Source: Herbaspirillum sp. WKF16 (GTDB taxonomy: Bacteria; Pseudomonadota; Gammaproteobacteria; Burkholderiales; Burkholderiaceae_D). From it: 64,000 bases of DNA. A program made the position numbers and the translations under genes. Position 1 is the first letter of the stretch; the number at the start of each line of letters is the position of its first letter. Positions 10,103 through 19,077 of this stretch are shown in pieces. Under the pieces are notes generated by a model. The model did no database searches and was not told the DNA's origin. It saw only the letters and a list, made by a program, of their open reading frames with translations. Where the stretch lies: contig NZ_CP118632.1 of the NCBI RefSeq assembly GCF_028993615.1, forward strand, positions 3,348,001-3,412,000. Direction: 5' to 3'.

Positions 10103-11113
10103 GTGATCCGCATCGAGCACCTCCACAAGACCTACCAGGCCAACAAGCGCGACATCATCGCCCTGCAGGACATCAACCTGGACATCGCCCAAGGCGAGAT
10201 CTTCGGCATCATCGGCCGTTCCGGCGCCGGCAAGAGCACACTCATCCGTACGCTCAACCTGCTCGAACGCCCCGACCAGGGCCGCATCCTGATCGACGGC
10301 GAAGACATCACCACGCTCGGCCATGACGGCCTGCTCGAACTGCGCCAGCGCGTGGGCATGGTATTCCAGCACTTCAACCTGCTCAACGCCAAGACCGTCG
10401 CCCAGAACATCGATTGGCCGCTCAAGATCACCGGCCGCTACAGCCGCGAAGAACGCGCCCGGCGCGTCGACGAGCTGCTGCAGCTGGTGGGCCTGCAAGA
10501 TCATCGCGACCAGTATCCGTCGCAGCTGTCGGGCGGCCAGAAGCAGCGCGTCGGGATCGCCCGTTCCCTGGCGAACACGCCGCGCCTGCTGCTGTGCGAC
10601 GAGGCCACCTCCTCGCTCGACCCGGAAACCACGCAATCCATCCTGCGCCTGCTGCTGGAGATCAACCGCAAGCTGGGCCTGACCATCGTCCTGATCACCC
10701 ACGAGATGGATGTGATCCGCAGCATCTGCGACCGCGTCGCCGTGCTCGACGCCGGCGCCGTGGCCGAACACGGCAAGGTGGTGGATATCTTCCTGCGCCC
10801 GCGCCACGCGGTCACGCGCGCCCTGCTGGCCGAGAGCCACGCCTACGACCAGGCCGGCGACTTCTACCAGCGCCGCCCCGGCGGCCAGCTGGTGCGCCTG
10901 ACCTACGCCGGCGAGCTGGCGTCCCAGCCCATCCTGTCGCAACTGACCGCGGCCACGGCGGCGCTGGCGACCATCGTGCAGGGCACGGTCTCGCGCATCA
11001 AGGACACGCCCTATGGCCAGCTGCTGGTGGAGTTCTCCGGCGGCGAGGAGGATGTGGCGCAAGTGCTGGAACGCCTGCGCCGCTCAGGGATCGAGCACGA
11101 GGTGCTGGCATGA
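10103..11113 (+). CDS. metN: D/L-methionine ABC transporter ATP-binding protein
   Basis: 336 aa, matching MetN length. Walker A GRSGAGKST, Q-loop VFQHFNLL, signature LSGGQKQRVGIARSLA, Walker B LLLCDEATSSLDPETT and H-loop THEMDVIRSI are visible. It retains the C-terminal NIL/ACT-like regulatory domain (about residues 260-336), which in E. coli MetN binds methionine and inhibits transport. The start is GTG at 10103. The gene end overlaps metI as ATGA. Confidence 0.95.
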   Translation: MIRIEHLHKTYQANKRDIIALQDINLDIAQGEIFGIIGRSGAGKSTLIRTLNLLERPDQGRILIDGEDITTLGHDGLLELRQRVGMVFQHFNLLNAKTVAQNIDWPLKITGRYSREERARRVDELLQLVGLQDHRDQYPSQLSGGQKQRVGIARSLANTPRLLLCDEATSSLDPETTQSILRLLLEINRKLGLTIVLITHEMDVIRSICDRVAVLDAGAVAEHGKVVDIFLRPRHAVTRALLAESHAYDQAGDFYQRRPGGQLVRLTYAGELASQPILSQLTAATAALATIVQGTVSRIKDTPYGQLLVEFSGGEEDVAQVLERLRRSGIEHEVLA

Positions 11114-11781
11114 GCGCGCTGATCGACCTGTCCCAGATCGACTGGAGCGAGGTGTGGGAGGCCACCCAGGAAACCCTGGCCATGACCGGCGGCTCGCTGT
11201 TCTTCACCATCCTGCTGGGCCTGCCGCTGGGGATCCTGCTGTTCCTGACCAACCGCCGCCAGTTGCTGGCGCAGCGCGGCATCTACCTGGCGCTGTCGCT
11301 GCTGGTGAACGTGCTGCGTTCGGTGCCGTTCCTGATCCTGCTGATCGTGCTGATTCCCTTCACGCTGTGGCTGGTGGGCACCTCGCTGGGCGTGACCGGC
11401 GCGATACCGCCGCTGGTGATCGGCACCGCGCCATTCTTCGCGCGCCTGACCGAAAGCGTGCTGCGCGAGATCGACCGCGGCGTGATCGAGGCCTGTACCG
11501 CCATGGGCGCGCGGCGCCGCCAGATCATCTTCGGCGCGCTGCTGCCCGAAGCCCTGCCGGGGCTGCTGGCGGCGGTCACCATCACCGCCATCACGCTCAT
11601 GTCGTATGCCGCCATGTCGGGCGTGATCGGCGGCGGCGGCCTGGGCGACCTCGCCATCCGCTACGGCTACCAGCGCTTCCAGACCGAGGTGATGGTAGTG
11701 ACGGTGGCTATCCTCGTGGTGCTGGTGCAGCTGCTGCAGTTCTTCGGCGACCGCCTGGTGCTGCGCTTTACCCGCAAATGA
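11110..11781 (+). CDS. metI: D/L-methionine ABC transporter permease
   Basis: 223 aa inner-membrane protein with five predicted membrane segments, the usual MetI size. The cytoplasmic coupling loop reads EACTAMGARRRQIIFGALLPEALPG in two parts (EACTAMGARRRQ, then IIFGALLPEALPG). The motif NVLRSVPFLILLIVLIP is characteristic of MetI. The ATG at 11110 overlaps the metN stop. Confidence 0.95.
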   Translation: MSALIDLSQIDWSEVWEATQETLAMTGGSLFFTILLGLPLGILLFLTNRRQLLAQRGIYLALSLLVNVLRSVPFLILLIVLIPFTLWLVGTSLGVTGAIPPLVIGTAPFFARLTESVLREIDRGVIEACTAMGARRRQIIFGALLPEALPGLLAAVTITAITLMSYAAMSGVIGGGGLGDLAIRYGYQRFQTEVMVVTVAILVVLVQLLQFFGDRLVLRFTRK

Positions 11782-11827
11782 CGTTTCGATTCAACACTTG
11801 AACTCTCACAACAAGACTGGAGCAAAC

Positions 11828-12619
11828 ATGTCCCGCAAACTGATTTCCCCCCTGCTCGCCGGCGCCGCACTGGCGTTTTCCATCGGCGCGCACGCCGCCG
11901 ACAAGCTGGTGATCGCCGCCACCCCGGTGCCGCACGCGGAGATCCTCGAGCACATCAAGCCGGCCCTGGCCAAGGAAGGCATCGACCTGCAGATCAAGGT
12001 CTTCACCGACTACGTGCAACCGGCGGCGCAGACCAACGAGAAGCAGGTCGACGGCAACTTCTTCCTGCACCAGCCCTACCTCGACCAGTTCAAGAAGAGC
12101 CACAAGAACGACATCGAAGTGCCGGTGGCCAAGGTCCACGTCGAGCCTTTCGCCGCCTACTCGCAGAAATACAAGAAGACCGCCGATATCCCCAACGGCG
12201 CCACCATCGCCATTCCGAACGACCCGTCCAACTCGGGCCGCGCCCTGCTGCTGCTGGCCCGCAACGGCCTGATCAAGCTCAAGGACACCTCCAACATCTC
12301 GTCGACCCAGAAGGACATCGTCGAAAATCCCAAGAAGCTGAAGTTCCGCGCCCTGGAAGCGGCGACCCTGCCGCGCGTGCTGAACCAGGTCGATGTCGCC
12401 CTGATCAACACCAACTACGCGCTGGAAGCCAAGCTGAACCCGGTCAAGGACTCGCTGTTCATCGAAGACGCCAACTCGCCCTACGCCAACCTACTGGTGG
12501 CGCGCGAAGACAACAAGGACAGCCCGGCCATCAAGAAGCTGGCCGCCGCGCTGAACTCGCCTGAGGTCAAGAAGTTCATCGAAGAAAAATACCAGGGCGC
12601 CGTGGTGCCGGCCTTCTGA
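11828..12619 (+). CDS. metQ: Methionine-binding periplasmic protein
   Basis: 263 aa NlpA/MetQ-family solute-binding protein. The signal peptide LLAGAALAFSIGAHA ends in an AHA-AD signal peptidase I site. There is no lipobox cysteine, unlike E. coli MetQ, so it is probably a free periplasmic protein. The family core is clear: VIAATPVPHAEILE, then FTDYVQPA and GNFFLHQPYLDQF. The start at 11828 follows a GGAGC Shine-Dalgarno. An in-frame ATG at 11798 would add 10 residues without a ribosome site. It follows metI by 46 bp. Confidence 0.94.
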   Translation: MSRKLISPLLAGAALAFSIGAHAADKLVIAATPVPHAEILEHIKPALAKEGIDLQIKVFTDYVQPAAQTNEKQVDGNFFLHQPYLDQFKKSHKNDIEVPVAKVHVEPFAAYSQKYKKTADIPNGATIAIPNDPSNSGRALLLLARNGLIKLKDTSNISSTQKDIVENPKKLKFRALEAATLPRVLNQVDVALINTNYALEAKLNPVKDSLFIEDANSPYANLLVAREDNKDSPAIKKLAAALNSPEVKKFIEEKYQGAVVPAF

Positions 12620-12705
12620 ACCGTCTCCCTGCTGCACGGACCGGCCGCTGCCTCGAGCGCGGCCGCAGAAGCGCGCGAAGCGCCCTGACCGTGCCTTTCA
12701 CTGCC

Positions 12706-12733
12706 GGCCACGGAGCGATCCGTGGCCTTTTTT
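12706..12733 (+). terminator. Rho-independent terminator of metNIQ
   Basis: GGCCACGG-agcgat-CCGTGGCC (12706-12727) is followed directly by six T residues. It lies 86 bp after the metQ stop. Confidence 0.9.
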
Positions 12734-12880
12734 ATTTCATCCGCGCATGCCGGCGCCCGCCCGGTTTGGCGCTACAATCCGGCTCCAATGCAAGCAGCCC
12801 GTGCTTTGGAACAGCTCTTGCTCTTTCCGCTCCGATTGATACCGCGCGCATCTTGCGCGCCTCTCGCAAAGGAACCGCAA

Positions 12881-13789
12881 GTGCATCTCGTCTGGCTGGA
12901 AGACTTCATCGAACTGGCGCGCACGCGCAGCTTCTCGCGCGCGGCCGAGAACCGCTTCGTCACCCATCCCGCCTTCGGCCGCCGCATCAAGGCGCTGGAG
13001 CAATGGGTCGGCGCCGAACTGGTCACGCGCAGCCAGCCGGTGACGCTCACCCGCGCCGGCAAACTCTTCCTGGATGCGGCCAATAACTCGGTGGACGTGC
13101 TCTACGCGGCGCGCGCGCAATTGCAGGAGACGCCGGCCGAGACCGAGAACATATTGCGCCTGGCCACCGGCCGCACGCTGTCGCAAACCTTCTTCCCGGA
13201 CTGGTACGAGGGCATCCGCCAGCACTGCGGCGTGTTCCCGGTGTCGATCGCCACCGGCGGCGCGCAGGACGTGATCATGAAGCTGGCCGCCGGCGAGGCC
13301 GACCTGCTGATGATCTACTCCAGCCCCGCCACCCGCATGCTGATCGACCACCAGCGCTACGAGTCGCAGACCATCGCGCATGAGCTGCTGCTGCCGGTCT
13401 CGGCGCCCGACAAGCGCGGCAAGCCGCTCTACCGCCTCGGCCCCAAGGCCGGCGCCATGCCCTGGCTGGCCTTCTCGCAGACGCTCACGCTGCGCGGCGT
13501 GCTGGCCAAGCACCTGGCCGAGCTGGAGCAGAAGCCGGCGCTGAAGATGGTCTACCAGGCCGATTCCTACGAGGCGATACAGGAGATGGCGTTGCGCGGC
13601 ACCGGCGTGGCCTGGCTGCCGCAGCGGCTGGTGCAGAAGGACCTGGCGGAGGGACGCCTGCTGATCGCCGGCGAGCCGCACCTGCGCGTGCGTTTCGACG
13701 TCTCGCTGTACCGCGTGCGCGGCAGCGCCAATGCACTGGTCAACGCCATCTGGGATTACGCCGCCGCGCCGGAGAAGCCGCCCGGGTAG
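12881..13789 (+). CDS. LysR-family regulator, HypT (YjiE)-like
   Basis: 302 aa. The N-terminus WLEDFIELARTRSFSRAAE and the helix-turn-helix VTHPAFGRRIKALEQWVG match the HypT/YjiE branch (E. coli: SQPAFSRRIRALEQAIG), whose best-known member senses hypochlorite. GTG at 12881 was chosen because AAAGGAA lies 6 bp upstream and the conserved domain begins at the next residues. The open frame runs 53 codons further upstream without conservation. The C-terminal half has the GTGVAWLPQRLV segment typical of the branch. It is followed by the deacylase/solute-binding gene pair, which it might regulate, but this is not shown. Confidence 0.88.
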   Translation: MHLVWLEDFIELARTRSFSRAAENRFVTHPAFGRRIKALEQWVGAELVTRSQPVTLTRAGKLFLDAANNSVDVLYAARAQLQETPAETENILRLATGRTLSQTFFPDWYEGIRQHCGVFPVSIATGGAQDVIMKLAAGEADLLMIYSSPATRMLIDHQRYESQTIAHELLLPVSAPDKRGKPLYRLGPKAGAMPWLAFSQTLTLRGVLAKHLAELEQKPALKMVYQADSYEAIQEMALRGTGVAWLPQRLVQKDLAEGRLLIAGEPHLRVRFDVSLYRVRGSANALVNAIWDYAAAPEKPPG

Positions 13790-13924
13790 GCCCGCGCACC
13801 GCGGCCGGACGCTGCGTTCCCGGCACACGGGACTGCACTGCGAGCCGGCACGCTATTGGTGAGAACGCGCCCCAAATCCGCGCGCGCCGCATGCTCCCGC
13901 ACCCGCGCGGCGCCGCGCTCCAAA

Positions 13925-13978
13925 CGGCACAAGCCTGTGCCGAATCGGCACGAACGCCTCCGCGCGCCTGCCTATACT
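13925..13978 (+). promoter_or_regulatory. Promoter with CGGCAC-N6-GTGCCG operator, upstream of the M14 deacylase gene
   Basis: The inverted repeat CGGCAC-aagcct-GTGCCG occupies 13925-13942, with an extra half site TCGGCAC at 13945-13951. A -10 hexamer TATACT lies at 13973-13978, 31 bp after the dyad. The same layout with the same 31-bp distance recurs at 19274-19327. A transcription start near 13985 would place the dyad centre about 51 bp upstream, an activator-type position. Confidence 0.6.
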
Positions 13979-14018
13979 CGGCGGCGAAAACTTCACTCAG
14001 GCAACCACCAAGGCATCC

Positions 14019-15002
14019 ATGAAGACCCTGGAGCAGATCCGCGCGGCGCTGCCGCAATATCCCGTCGAAGTGGAATTCCCGGACATCGACCGTTGGCGCT
14101 TCGGCAACACCGGCATCGACTACGTCCACACCTTCGATAGCCACGTCGACGGCCCGCACGTGATGATCCTGGCGCTCATGCACGGCAACGAAGTGAGCGG
14201 CGCCATCGCCGTCGACCGCCTGCTGAAGCAAGGCCTGCATCCGGTCAAGGGCCGCGTCACGCTGGGCTTCGGCAACGTCGCCGCGTATGCCCGCTTCGAT
14301 CCGCAGGACGCCGACGCCTCGCGCTACATCGACGAAGACATGAACCGCGTCTGGAGCGCCGCGCGCCTGGACGGCGCCGAGGATTCTTCCGAACTGCGCC
14401 GCGCGCGCGAGCTGCGCCCCATCATCGACACGGTCGACTTCATGCTGGACCTGCACTCCATGCACGAGGCCGCGCCGCCGCTGATCGTCAGCGGCCCGCT
14501 GGACAAGGGCATGGCGCTGGCCGCGCAACTGGGCACGCCGCAGCACGTGGTGGTCGACCGCGGCCATCCCAACGGCGTGCGCATGCGCGACTACGCCGGC
14601 TTCGGCGACCCCGCCAGCGCCAGGAACGCGCTGCTGGTCGAATGCGGCCAGCACTTCTCCGCCGCCAGCGAACGGGTGGCGCAAGACGTGGCGGCGCGCT
14701 TCCTCCTTGCCGCCGGGGTGGTGGAGCAAGCCGACGTGGCCGCGCTGATGCAGCCCGGCGAGCTGCCGGCGCAGCGCTTCATCGGCGTCACCGAACCGGT
14801 GGTGGCGCAAGGCATGGAACTGGAATTCACCGGCGACTACCGCGGCATGGAAGTCTTCGCCAAGGCTGGCACGGTCATTGCAAAAGAAAACGGACGCGAG
14901 ATCGCCACGCCTTACGACGACTGCACGCTGGTCATGCCCTCCTTGCGGCACATCGGCCCGGGCGTCACGGTGGTCCGGCTGGGCAAAGAGATCGCCCGCT
15001 AA
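14019..15002 (+). CDS. M14-family deacylase (succinylglutamate desuccinylase/aspartoacylase type)
   Basis: 327 aa zinc hydrolase-like protein. The motif HGNE (H55-E58) supplies two zinc ligands and the third histidine lies in MLDLHSMHEA. DEDMNRVW adds the conserved arginine region. Members remove acyl groups from N-acyl amino acids or related amides in the cytoplasm. It is followed after 37 bp by a family 3 solute-binding protein gene, so an imported acylated amino acid is a plausible substrate (inference). The C-terminal region ends in a beta-rich part as in aspartoacylase relatives. Confidence 0.82.
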   Translation: MKTLEQIRAALPQYPVEVEFPDIDRWRFGNTGIDYVHTFDSHVDGPHVMILALMHGNEVSGAIAVDRLLKQGLHPVKGRVTLGFGNVAAYARFDPQDADASRYIDEDMNRVWSAARLDGAEDSSELRRARELRPIIDTVDFMLDLHSMHEAAPPLIVSGPLDKGMALAAQLGTPQHVVVDRGHPNGVRMRDYAGFGDPASARNALLVECGQHFSAASERVAQDVAARFLLAAGVVEQADVAALMQPGELPAQRFIGVTEPVVAQGMELEFTGDYRGMEVFAKAGTVIAKENGREIATPYDDCTLVMPSLRHIGPGVTVVRLGKEIAR

Positions 15003-15039
15003 ATCAGCAAGATCAGCAATCCACTTTCAAGGGGAACAT

Positions 15040-15837
15040 ATGAAGTTTGCAAAACCGGCGCTGGCCGCTTCCTTCGGCCTGCTATCCATGCTCGCCGCCA
15101 ACGTCCACGCCGACGCGCTGGCCGACATCCAGAAATCCGGCGTGGTGAAGATCGCCGTGCCGCAGGATTTCGCGCCGTTCGGCTCGGTCAACGCCGACCT
15201 GCAATTGCAAGGCCTGGACATCGACGTCGCCAAGCTGATCGCGCAGAAGATGGGCGTGAAGGTGCAATTGGTGCCGGTGGCCAGCGCCAACCGCATCGCC
15301 TACCTGCAGACGCACAAGGCCGACCTGGTCATCTCCACGCTGGGCAAGAACGCCGAGCGTGAAAAGGTGATCGACTTCTCGCAAGCCTACGCCCCGTACA
15401 ACAACAGCGTGTTCGGCGTAGCCAGCGTCAAGGTCGCCAACGCCGCCGACCTGGCAGGCAAGACCGTGGGCGTCGCCCGCGGCACCTTCCAGGATATCCA
15501 GCTCACCGACACCGCGCCCAAGAGCGCCACCATCAAGCGCTACGAAGACAACAACGCCATGATCTCGGCCTACGTCTCGGGCCAGGTGCAGCTGGTGGGC
15601 ACCGGCGACTTCGTCGCCTACGCGCTGGGTGAAAAGGCGCCGGACAACAAGCCGGTGCTGAAGTACATCATCAACGAATCGAGCTGCAGCGTCGGCCTCA
15701 ACAAGGGCGAAGGCGCCCTGCTGGCCAAGGTCAATGAAGTCATCACCGCCGCCAAGAAGAGCGGCGAGATCAACGGCATCGTCAAGAAGTGGCTCAACGT
15801 GCCGCTGCCGCAGAAGATGGCGACGACGTTCCAGTGA
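15040..15837 (+). CDS. Amino-acid-type ABC transporter substrate-binding protein (SBP_bac_3)
   Basis: 265 aa, periplasmic. The signal peptide LAASFGLLSMLAANVHA is cleaved before DALADIQ. The family core follows: VKIAVPQDFAPFGSVN, then GLDIDVAKLIAQKMGVK and EKVIDFSQAYAPYNNS. The ATG at 15040 follows AAGGGGA. No permease or ATPase gene is adjacent, so it must use a membrane complex encoded elsewhere. It is a close paralogue of the protein encoded at 18280-19077, with long identical stretches such as TLGKNAEREKV. One of the two is probably a duplication. Confidence 0.93.
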   Translation: MKFAKPALAASFGLLSMLAANVHADALADIQKSGVVKIAVPQDFAPFGSVNADLQLQGLDIDVAKLIAQKMGVKVQLVPVASANRIAYLQTHKADLVISTLGKNAEREKVIDFSQAYAPYNNSVFGVASVKVANAADLAGKTVGVARGTFQDIQLTDTAPKSATIKRYEDNNAMISAYVSGQVQLVGTGDFVAYALGEKAPDNKPVLKYIINESSCSVGLNKGEGALLAKVNEVITAAKKSGEINGIVKKWLNVPLPQKMATTFQ

Positions 15838-15863
15838 TGTGCGGCTGAAGGGCCAAGCAAGAG

Positions 15864-15890
15864 ACGGCGGATTTTTCCGCCGTTTTTTTT
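15864..15890 (+). terminator. Rho-independent terminator after the solute-binding protein gene
   Basis: ACGGCGG-attttt-CCGCCGT (15864-15882) is followed by eight T residues. It lies 26 bp beyond the stop codon. Confidence 0.9.
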
Positions 15891-15933
15891 CGCGCTTGGC
15901 GAGGTGTGGAGGTGCAGGCAACCGCCTGACTGC

Positions 15934-16480
15934 CGTTCCTGCGAACGCAGTAACCCAGCGTCGTTCAGCGGCCGGCGATGCGCAACCAACGTCGCTGGGT
16001 CCCCGCTTTCGCGGGGACGACGGGGAGCGGGATGACTCGAGCGCATGGAGGCGCAGACCACCTATTCACTGTCGTTCCTGCGAACGCAGGAACCCAGCGT
16101 CGTTCAGCGGCCGGCGATGCGCAACCAACGTCGCTGGGTCCCCGCTTTCGCGGGGACGACGGGGAGTGGGATGACTCGACCGCATGGAGGCGCAGGCCAC
16201 CTCCTCACTGTCGTTCCTGCGAACGCAGGAACCCAGCGTCGTTCAGCGGCCGGCGATGCGCAACCAACGTCGCTGGGTCCACGCTTTCGCGGGGACGACG
16301 GGGAGCGGGATGACTCGAGCGCATGGAGGCGCAGGCCACCTCCTCACTGTCGTTCCTGCGAACGCAGGAACCCAGCGTCGTTCAGCGGCCGGCGATGCGC
16401 AACCAACGTCGCTGGGTCCCCGCTTTCGCGGCGACGACGGGGAATGGGATGACTCGAGCGCATGGAGGCGCAAGCCACAG
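15934..16480. repeat. Tandem 139-bp repeat, four copies
   Basis: The start CGTTCCTGCGAACGCAG recurs at 15934, 16073, 16212 and 16351, exactly 139 bp apart, with few differences between copies. Each copy holds two short hairpins, TTCCTGC-gaac-GCAGGAA and CCCCGC-tttc-GCGGGG, in the same REP-like contexts seen elsewhere in the window. The array fills the space between the terminator and the end of the chemoreceptor gene. Open frames across it repeat with the unit. No gene is supported here. Confidence 0.93.
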
Positions 16481-16481
16481 A

Positions 16482-18113
16482 TCAAGCCCGAGCCATCTCC
16501 CTGCCCAGCAAGGCCGGCTGCGTCCCGGCAACCGGCTCGACAAGTTCCAGCTGCGCCACGCCGCGCTCCTCGACGCTGAACACGCTCACCAGCTGCATCA
16601 GCTCCCCGGCCTGCCCCCGCATCGAGGCCGCCGCGGCGGCCGCCTGCTCCACCAGCGCCGCGTTCTGCTGCGTCACGTCGTCCAGCTGCGAGATCGCATC
16701 GTTGACTTGCTGGATCCCCTCGGTCTGCTCGGCGCTGGCCACGCTGATCTCGTTGACGATGGCGTTGACGTGCTGCACGCTCTCCACCACCCGCGCCATG
16801 GTCGCGCCGGCCTGCTCGACCAGCGCGCTGCCGGCGCCGACCTTCTGCACCGAATCGTCGATCAGCAGCTTGATCTCCTTGGCCGCGGCCGCCGAACGTT
16901 GCGCCAGCGAGCGCACTTCCGACGCCACCACCGCGAAGCCGCGCCCCTGTTCGCCCGCGCGGGCCGCTTCCACCGCCGCGTTCAGGGCCAGGATATTGGT
17001 CTGGAAGGCGATGCCGTCGATCACGCTGATGATGTCGACGATCTTCTTCGACGAACCGTTGATCTCGTCCATGGTCTGCACCACACGCCCGACCACTGCC
17101 CCGCCCTCACCGGCGATGCCCGAGGCCGATGCCGCCAGACGGCTGGCCTCGTGCGCGTTGTCGGCATTGGTGCGCACGGTGGAAATCAATTCTTCCATGG
17201 CAGAGGCGGTCTCTTCCAGCGCGCCGGCCTGCTGCTCGGTGCGCGCCGAGAGATCCTGGTTGCCTTCGGCGATCTCGCCGGACGCGGTGGCGATGGCGTC
17301 GGTGCCGTGACGCACGCGGGTGACGATGCCGCGCAGCTTGGCGTTCATGTCCTGCAGCGCGCCGAGCAGCTGCCCGACCTCGTCGCGCGAGCTCACCACG
17401 ATCTGCGCGCCAAGGTCGCCGTCGGCCACGCGCTGTGAAATCGCCACCGCCTGCTTCAGCGGACGCACGATGCCGCGCGTGAGCAGCCAGGCGCACAGCA
17501 CGCCGAACGCCAGCGCCGCCGCTTCCAGCGCCATCAGCAAGACGCCGCTCTGCCTGGCCAGGCGCTCGATGTTGTCCGAGGCGTCGTCGATCTCGGCCTG
17601 CTCGGCCTTCTGCAGTTTCTGCATCGCCGCCTGGTACTTCTTGGACAAGGGCATGAATTCCTGGATCAGCACGCTGTTGGCGCCGTCCTGGTCGCCGGTG
17701 GATTTCATGTCCATCATCTTCAGGTAGATGGCCTTGTAGTCCTTCTGATATCCAGCGATCTCCGCGTACAGCGTTTTCTCCGCATCCGTATCGAACATCT
17801 GCGTGAGTTCCTTCTGCAGTTCCGCGCTTTCCTTGCCCGAGGCCAGCTCCTCGTTGAGGAAGTAGTTGTTGAGCGTCAGGTCGGTGCTGCGCGACATGGC
17901 GATGGTGCGCAGGATGGCCGCACGCAGGTTGCCGTACCAGGCCGAGATCAGGCGCTCCTTGCGCACCGACTGGCTGACCATCTCGTGGGTCACGTCCGAC
18001 ACCACCTGCAGGCGCCAGACGCCGATGGCCATGATCAGGATCGACAGCGCCAGCACCACCGAAAAGCCGACGGCAAGGCGGCTGCCTATTTTCATGTTTC
18101 CGAAAACCTTCAT
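16482..18113 (-). CDS. Methyl-accepting chemotaxis protein
   Basis: 543 aa chemoreceptor. Membrane segment 1 lies at about residues 13-33, a four-helix-bundle periplasmic sensor at 34-185, membrane segment 2 at about 190-213, HAMP at about 214-268 and the signalling domain beyond. The hairpin tip (DGIAFQTNILALNAAVEAAR, about residues 366-385) is the canonical CheA/CheW contact. No C-terminal CheR/CheB-binding pentapeptide (xWxxF) is present. The ATG at 18113 has AGGGGAAG upstream. A second ATG at 18095 would shorten it by 6 residues. It sits between two paralogous solute-binding protein genes, so a sensory link to the same ligand is possible. Confidence 0.95.
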   Translation of the reverse strand: MKVFGNMKIGSRLAVGFSVVLALSILIMAIGVWRLQVVSDVTHEMVSQSVRKERLISAWYGNLRAAILRTIAMSRSTDLTLNNYFLNEELASGKESAELQKELTQMFDTDAEKTLYAEIAGYQKDYKAIYLKMMDMKSTGDQDGANSVLIQEFMPLSKKYQAAMQKLQKAEQAEIDDASDNIERLARQSGVLLMALEAAALAFGVLCAWLLTRGIVRPLKQAVAISQRVADGDLGAQIVVSSRDEVGQLLGALQDMNAKLRGIVTRVRHGTDAIATASGEIAEGNQDLSARTEQQAGALEETASAMEELISTVRTNADNAHEASRLAASASGIAGEGGAVVGRVVQTMDEINGSSKKIVDIISVIDGIAFQTNILALNAAVEAARAGEQGRGFAVVASEVRSLAQRSAAAAKEIKLLIDDSVQKVGAGSALVEQAGATMARVVESVQHVNAIVNEISVASAEQTEGIQQVNDAISQLDDVTQQNAALVEQAAAAAASMRGQAGELMQLVSVFSVEERGVAQLELVEPVAGTQPALLGREMARA

Positions 18114-18249
18114 TTCCACTTCCCCTTGTTTTTTGCTGTGGTCCCGGCAGCCGCGTTGCTGCCTTGCATTTTTCCAGCAAGAAACGTACCCGCGCACAGG
18201 GCGTCGGGGCCGCGCACAGCGGTATTGCGATGGGTGGGGGAAGAGGAAG

Positions 18250-18270
18250 TCCGCCGCAGGACGCGGCGGA
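18250..18270 (-). terminator. Possible terminator after the second solute-binding protein gene
   Basis: TCCGCCGC-aggac-GCGGCGGA forms a strong 8-bp stem just past the minus-strand stop at 18280. On that strand it is followed by a pyrimidine-rich CTTCCTCTTCC rather than a T run. It may act as an imperfect terminator or as a 3' RNA stabiliser. Confidence 0.45.
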
Positions 18271-18279
18271 CCGACAGGC

Positions 18280-19077
18280 TTACTGGTAGGTGGTGGCGAT
18301 CTTCTCGGACAACGGGACGTTGAGCCATTTCTTGACGATGCCATTGAGTTCGCCGCTCTTCTTGGACGCGGTCAGCGCCTCGTTGACCTTGGCCACCAGC
18401 GCGGTCTCGCCCTTGTTCATGCCCACGTAGCAGGTCGAGACGTTGATGATGTACTTCAGCAGCGGCTTGTTGGTCGGCGTTTTCTCGGCCAGGGCGTAGG
18501 CCACGAAGTCGCCGGTGCCGACGATCTGCACCTGGCCCGAGATATAGGCGGCGATCAGGCTGTTGTTGTCTTCATAGCGCTTGAGCACGGTGCTCTTGGG
18601 CACGCTGTCGGTGAGCATCAGGTCCTCGAAGGTGCTGCGCGCCACGCCCACGGTCTGGTTGGCCAGGTCGGCCGGACCCGCCACCTTGATCGCCGCCACG
18701 CCGAACACGCTGTTGTTGTACGGCGCGTAGCCTTGCGAGAAATCCATCACCTTTTCACGCTCGGCATTCTTGCCCAGGGTGGAGATGATCATGTCGATCT
18801 TGTGCGTCTGCAGGAAGGCCATGCGGCTGGAGATGGGCACCGGCACCAGCTCCGCCTTCACGCCCATGCCCTTGGCCACCAGCTTGGCGACCTCGATGTC
18901 CAGGCCTTGCAGCTGCAGGTCGGCATTGACCGAACCGTAGGGCGCGAAATCCTGCGGCACGCCGATCTTCACCACGCCTGCCTTCTGGATATCGGCCAGC
19001 GTATCGGCGCGGGCGGCGCCTGCGAACACGGCCATCAGGCCGATCGATGCGGCCAGCGCGGTCTTGACGAACTTCAT
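18280..19077 (-). CDS. Amino-acid-type ABC transporter substrate-binding protein (SBP_bac_3), paralogue
   Basis: 265 aa, the same length as the protein at 15040-15837 and colinear with it throughout. The signal peptide ends GAARA-DTLADIQ. The ligand-cleft residues GVPQDFAPYGSVN and DFSQGYAPYNNSVFG are kept, while the C-terminal lobe differs modestly (NVSTCYVGMNKGE against NESSCSVGLNKGE). No transporter subunits adjoin. It lies downstream of, and divergent from, the small gene at 19391. Confidence 0.93.
   Translation of the reverse strand: MKFVKTALAASIGLMAVFAGAARADTLADIQKAGVVKIGVPQDFAPYGSVNADLQLQGLDIEVAKLVAKGMGVKAELVPVPISSRMAFLQTHKIDMIISTLGKNAEREKVMDFSQGYAPYNNSVFGVAAIKVAGPADLANQTVGVARSTFEDLMLTDSVPKSTVLKRYEDNNSLIAAYISGQVQIVGTGDFVAYALAEKTPTNKPLLKYIINVSTCYVGMNKGETALVAKVNEALTASKKSGELNGIVKKWLNVPLSEKIATTYQ

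Noticed and set aside
15978..16579. Overlapping frames in the 139-bp repeat array
   Set aside because: The peptides repeat every 139 bp by frame rotation, and the last runs antisense into the chemoreceptor gene. No coding signal.
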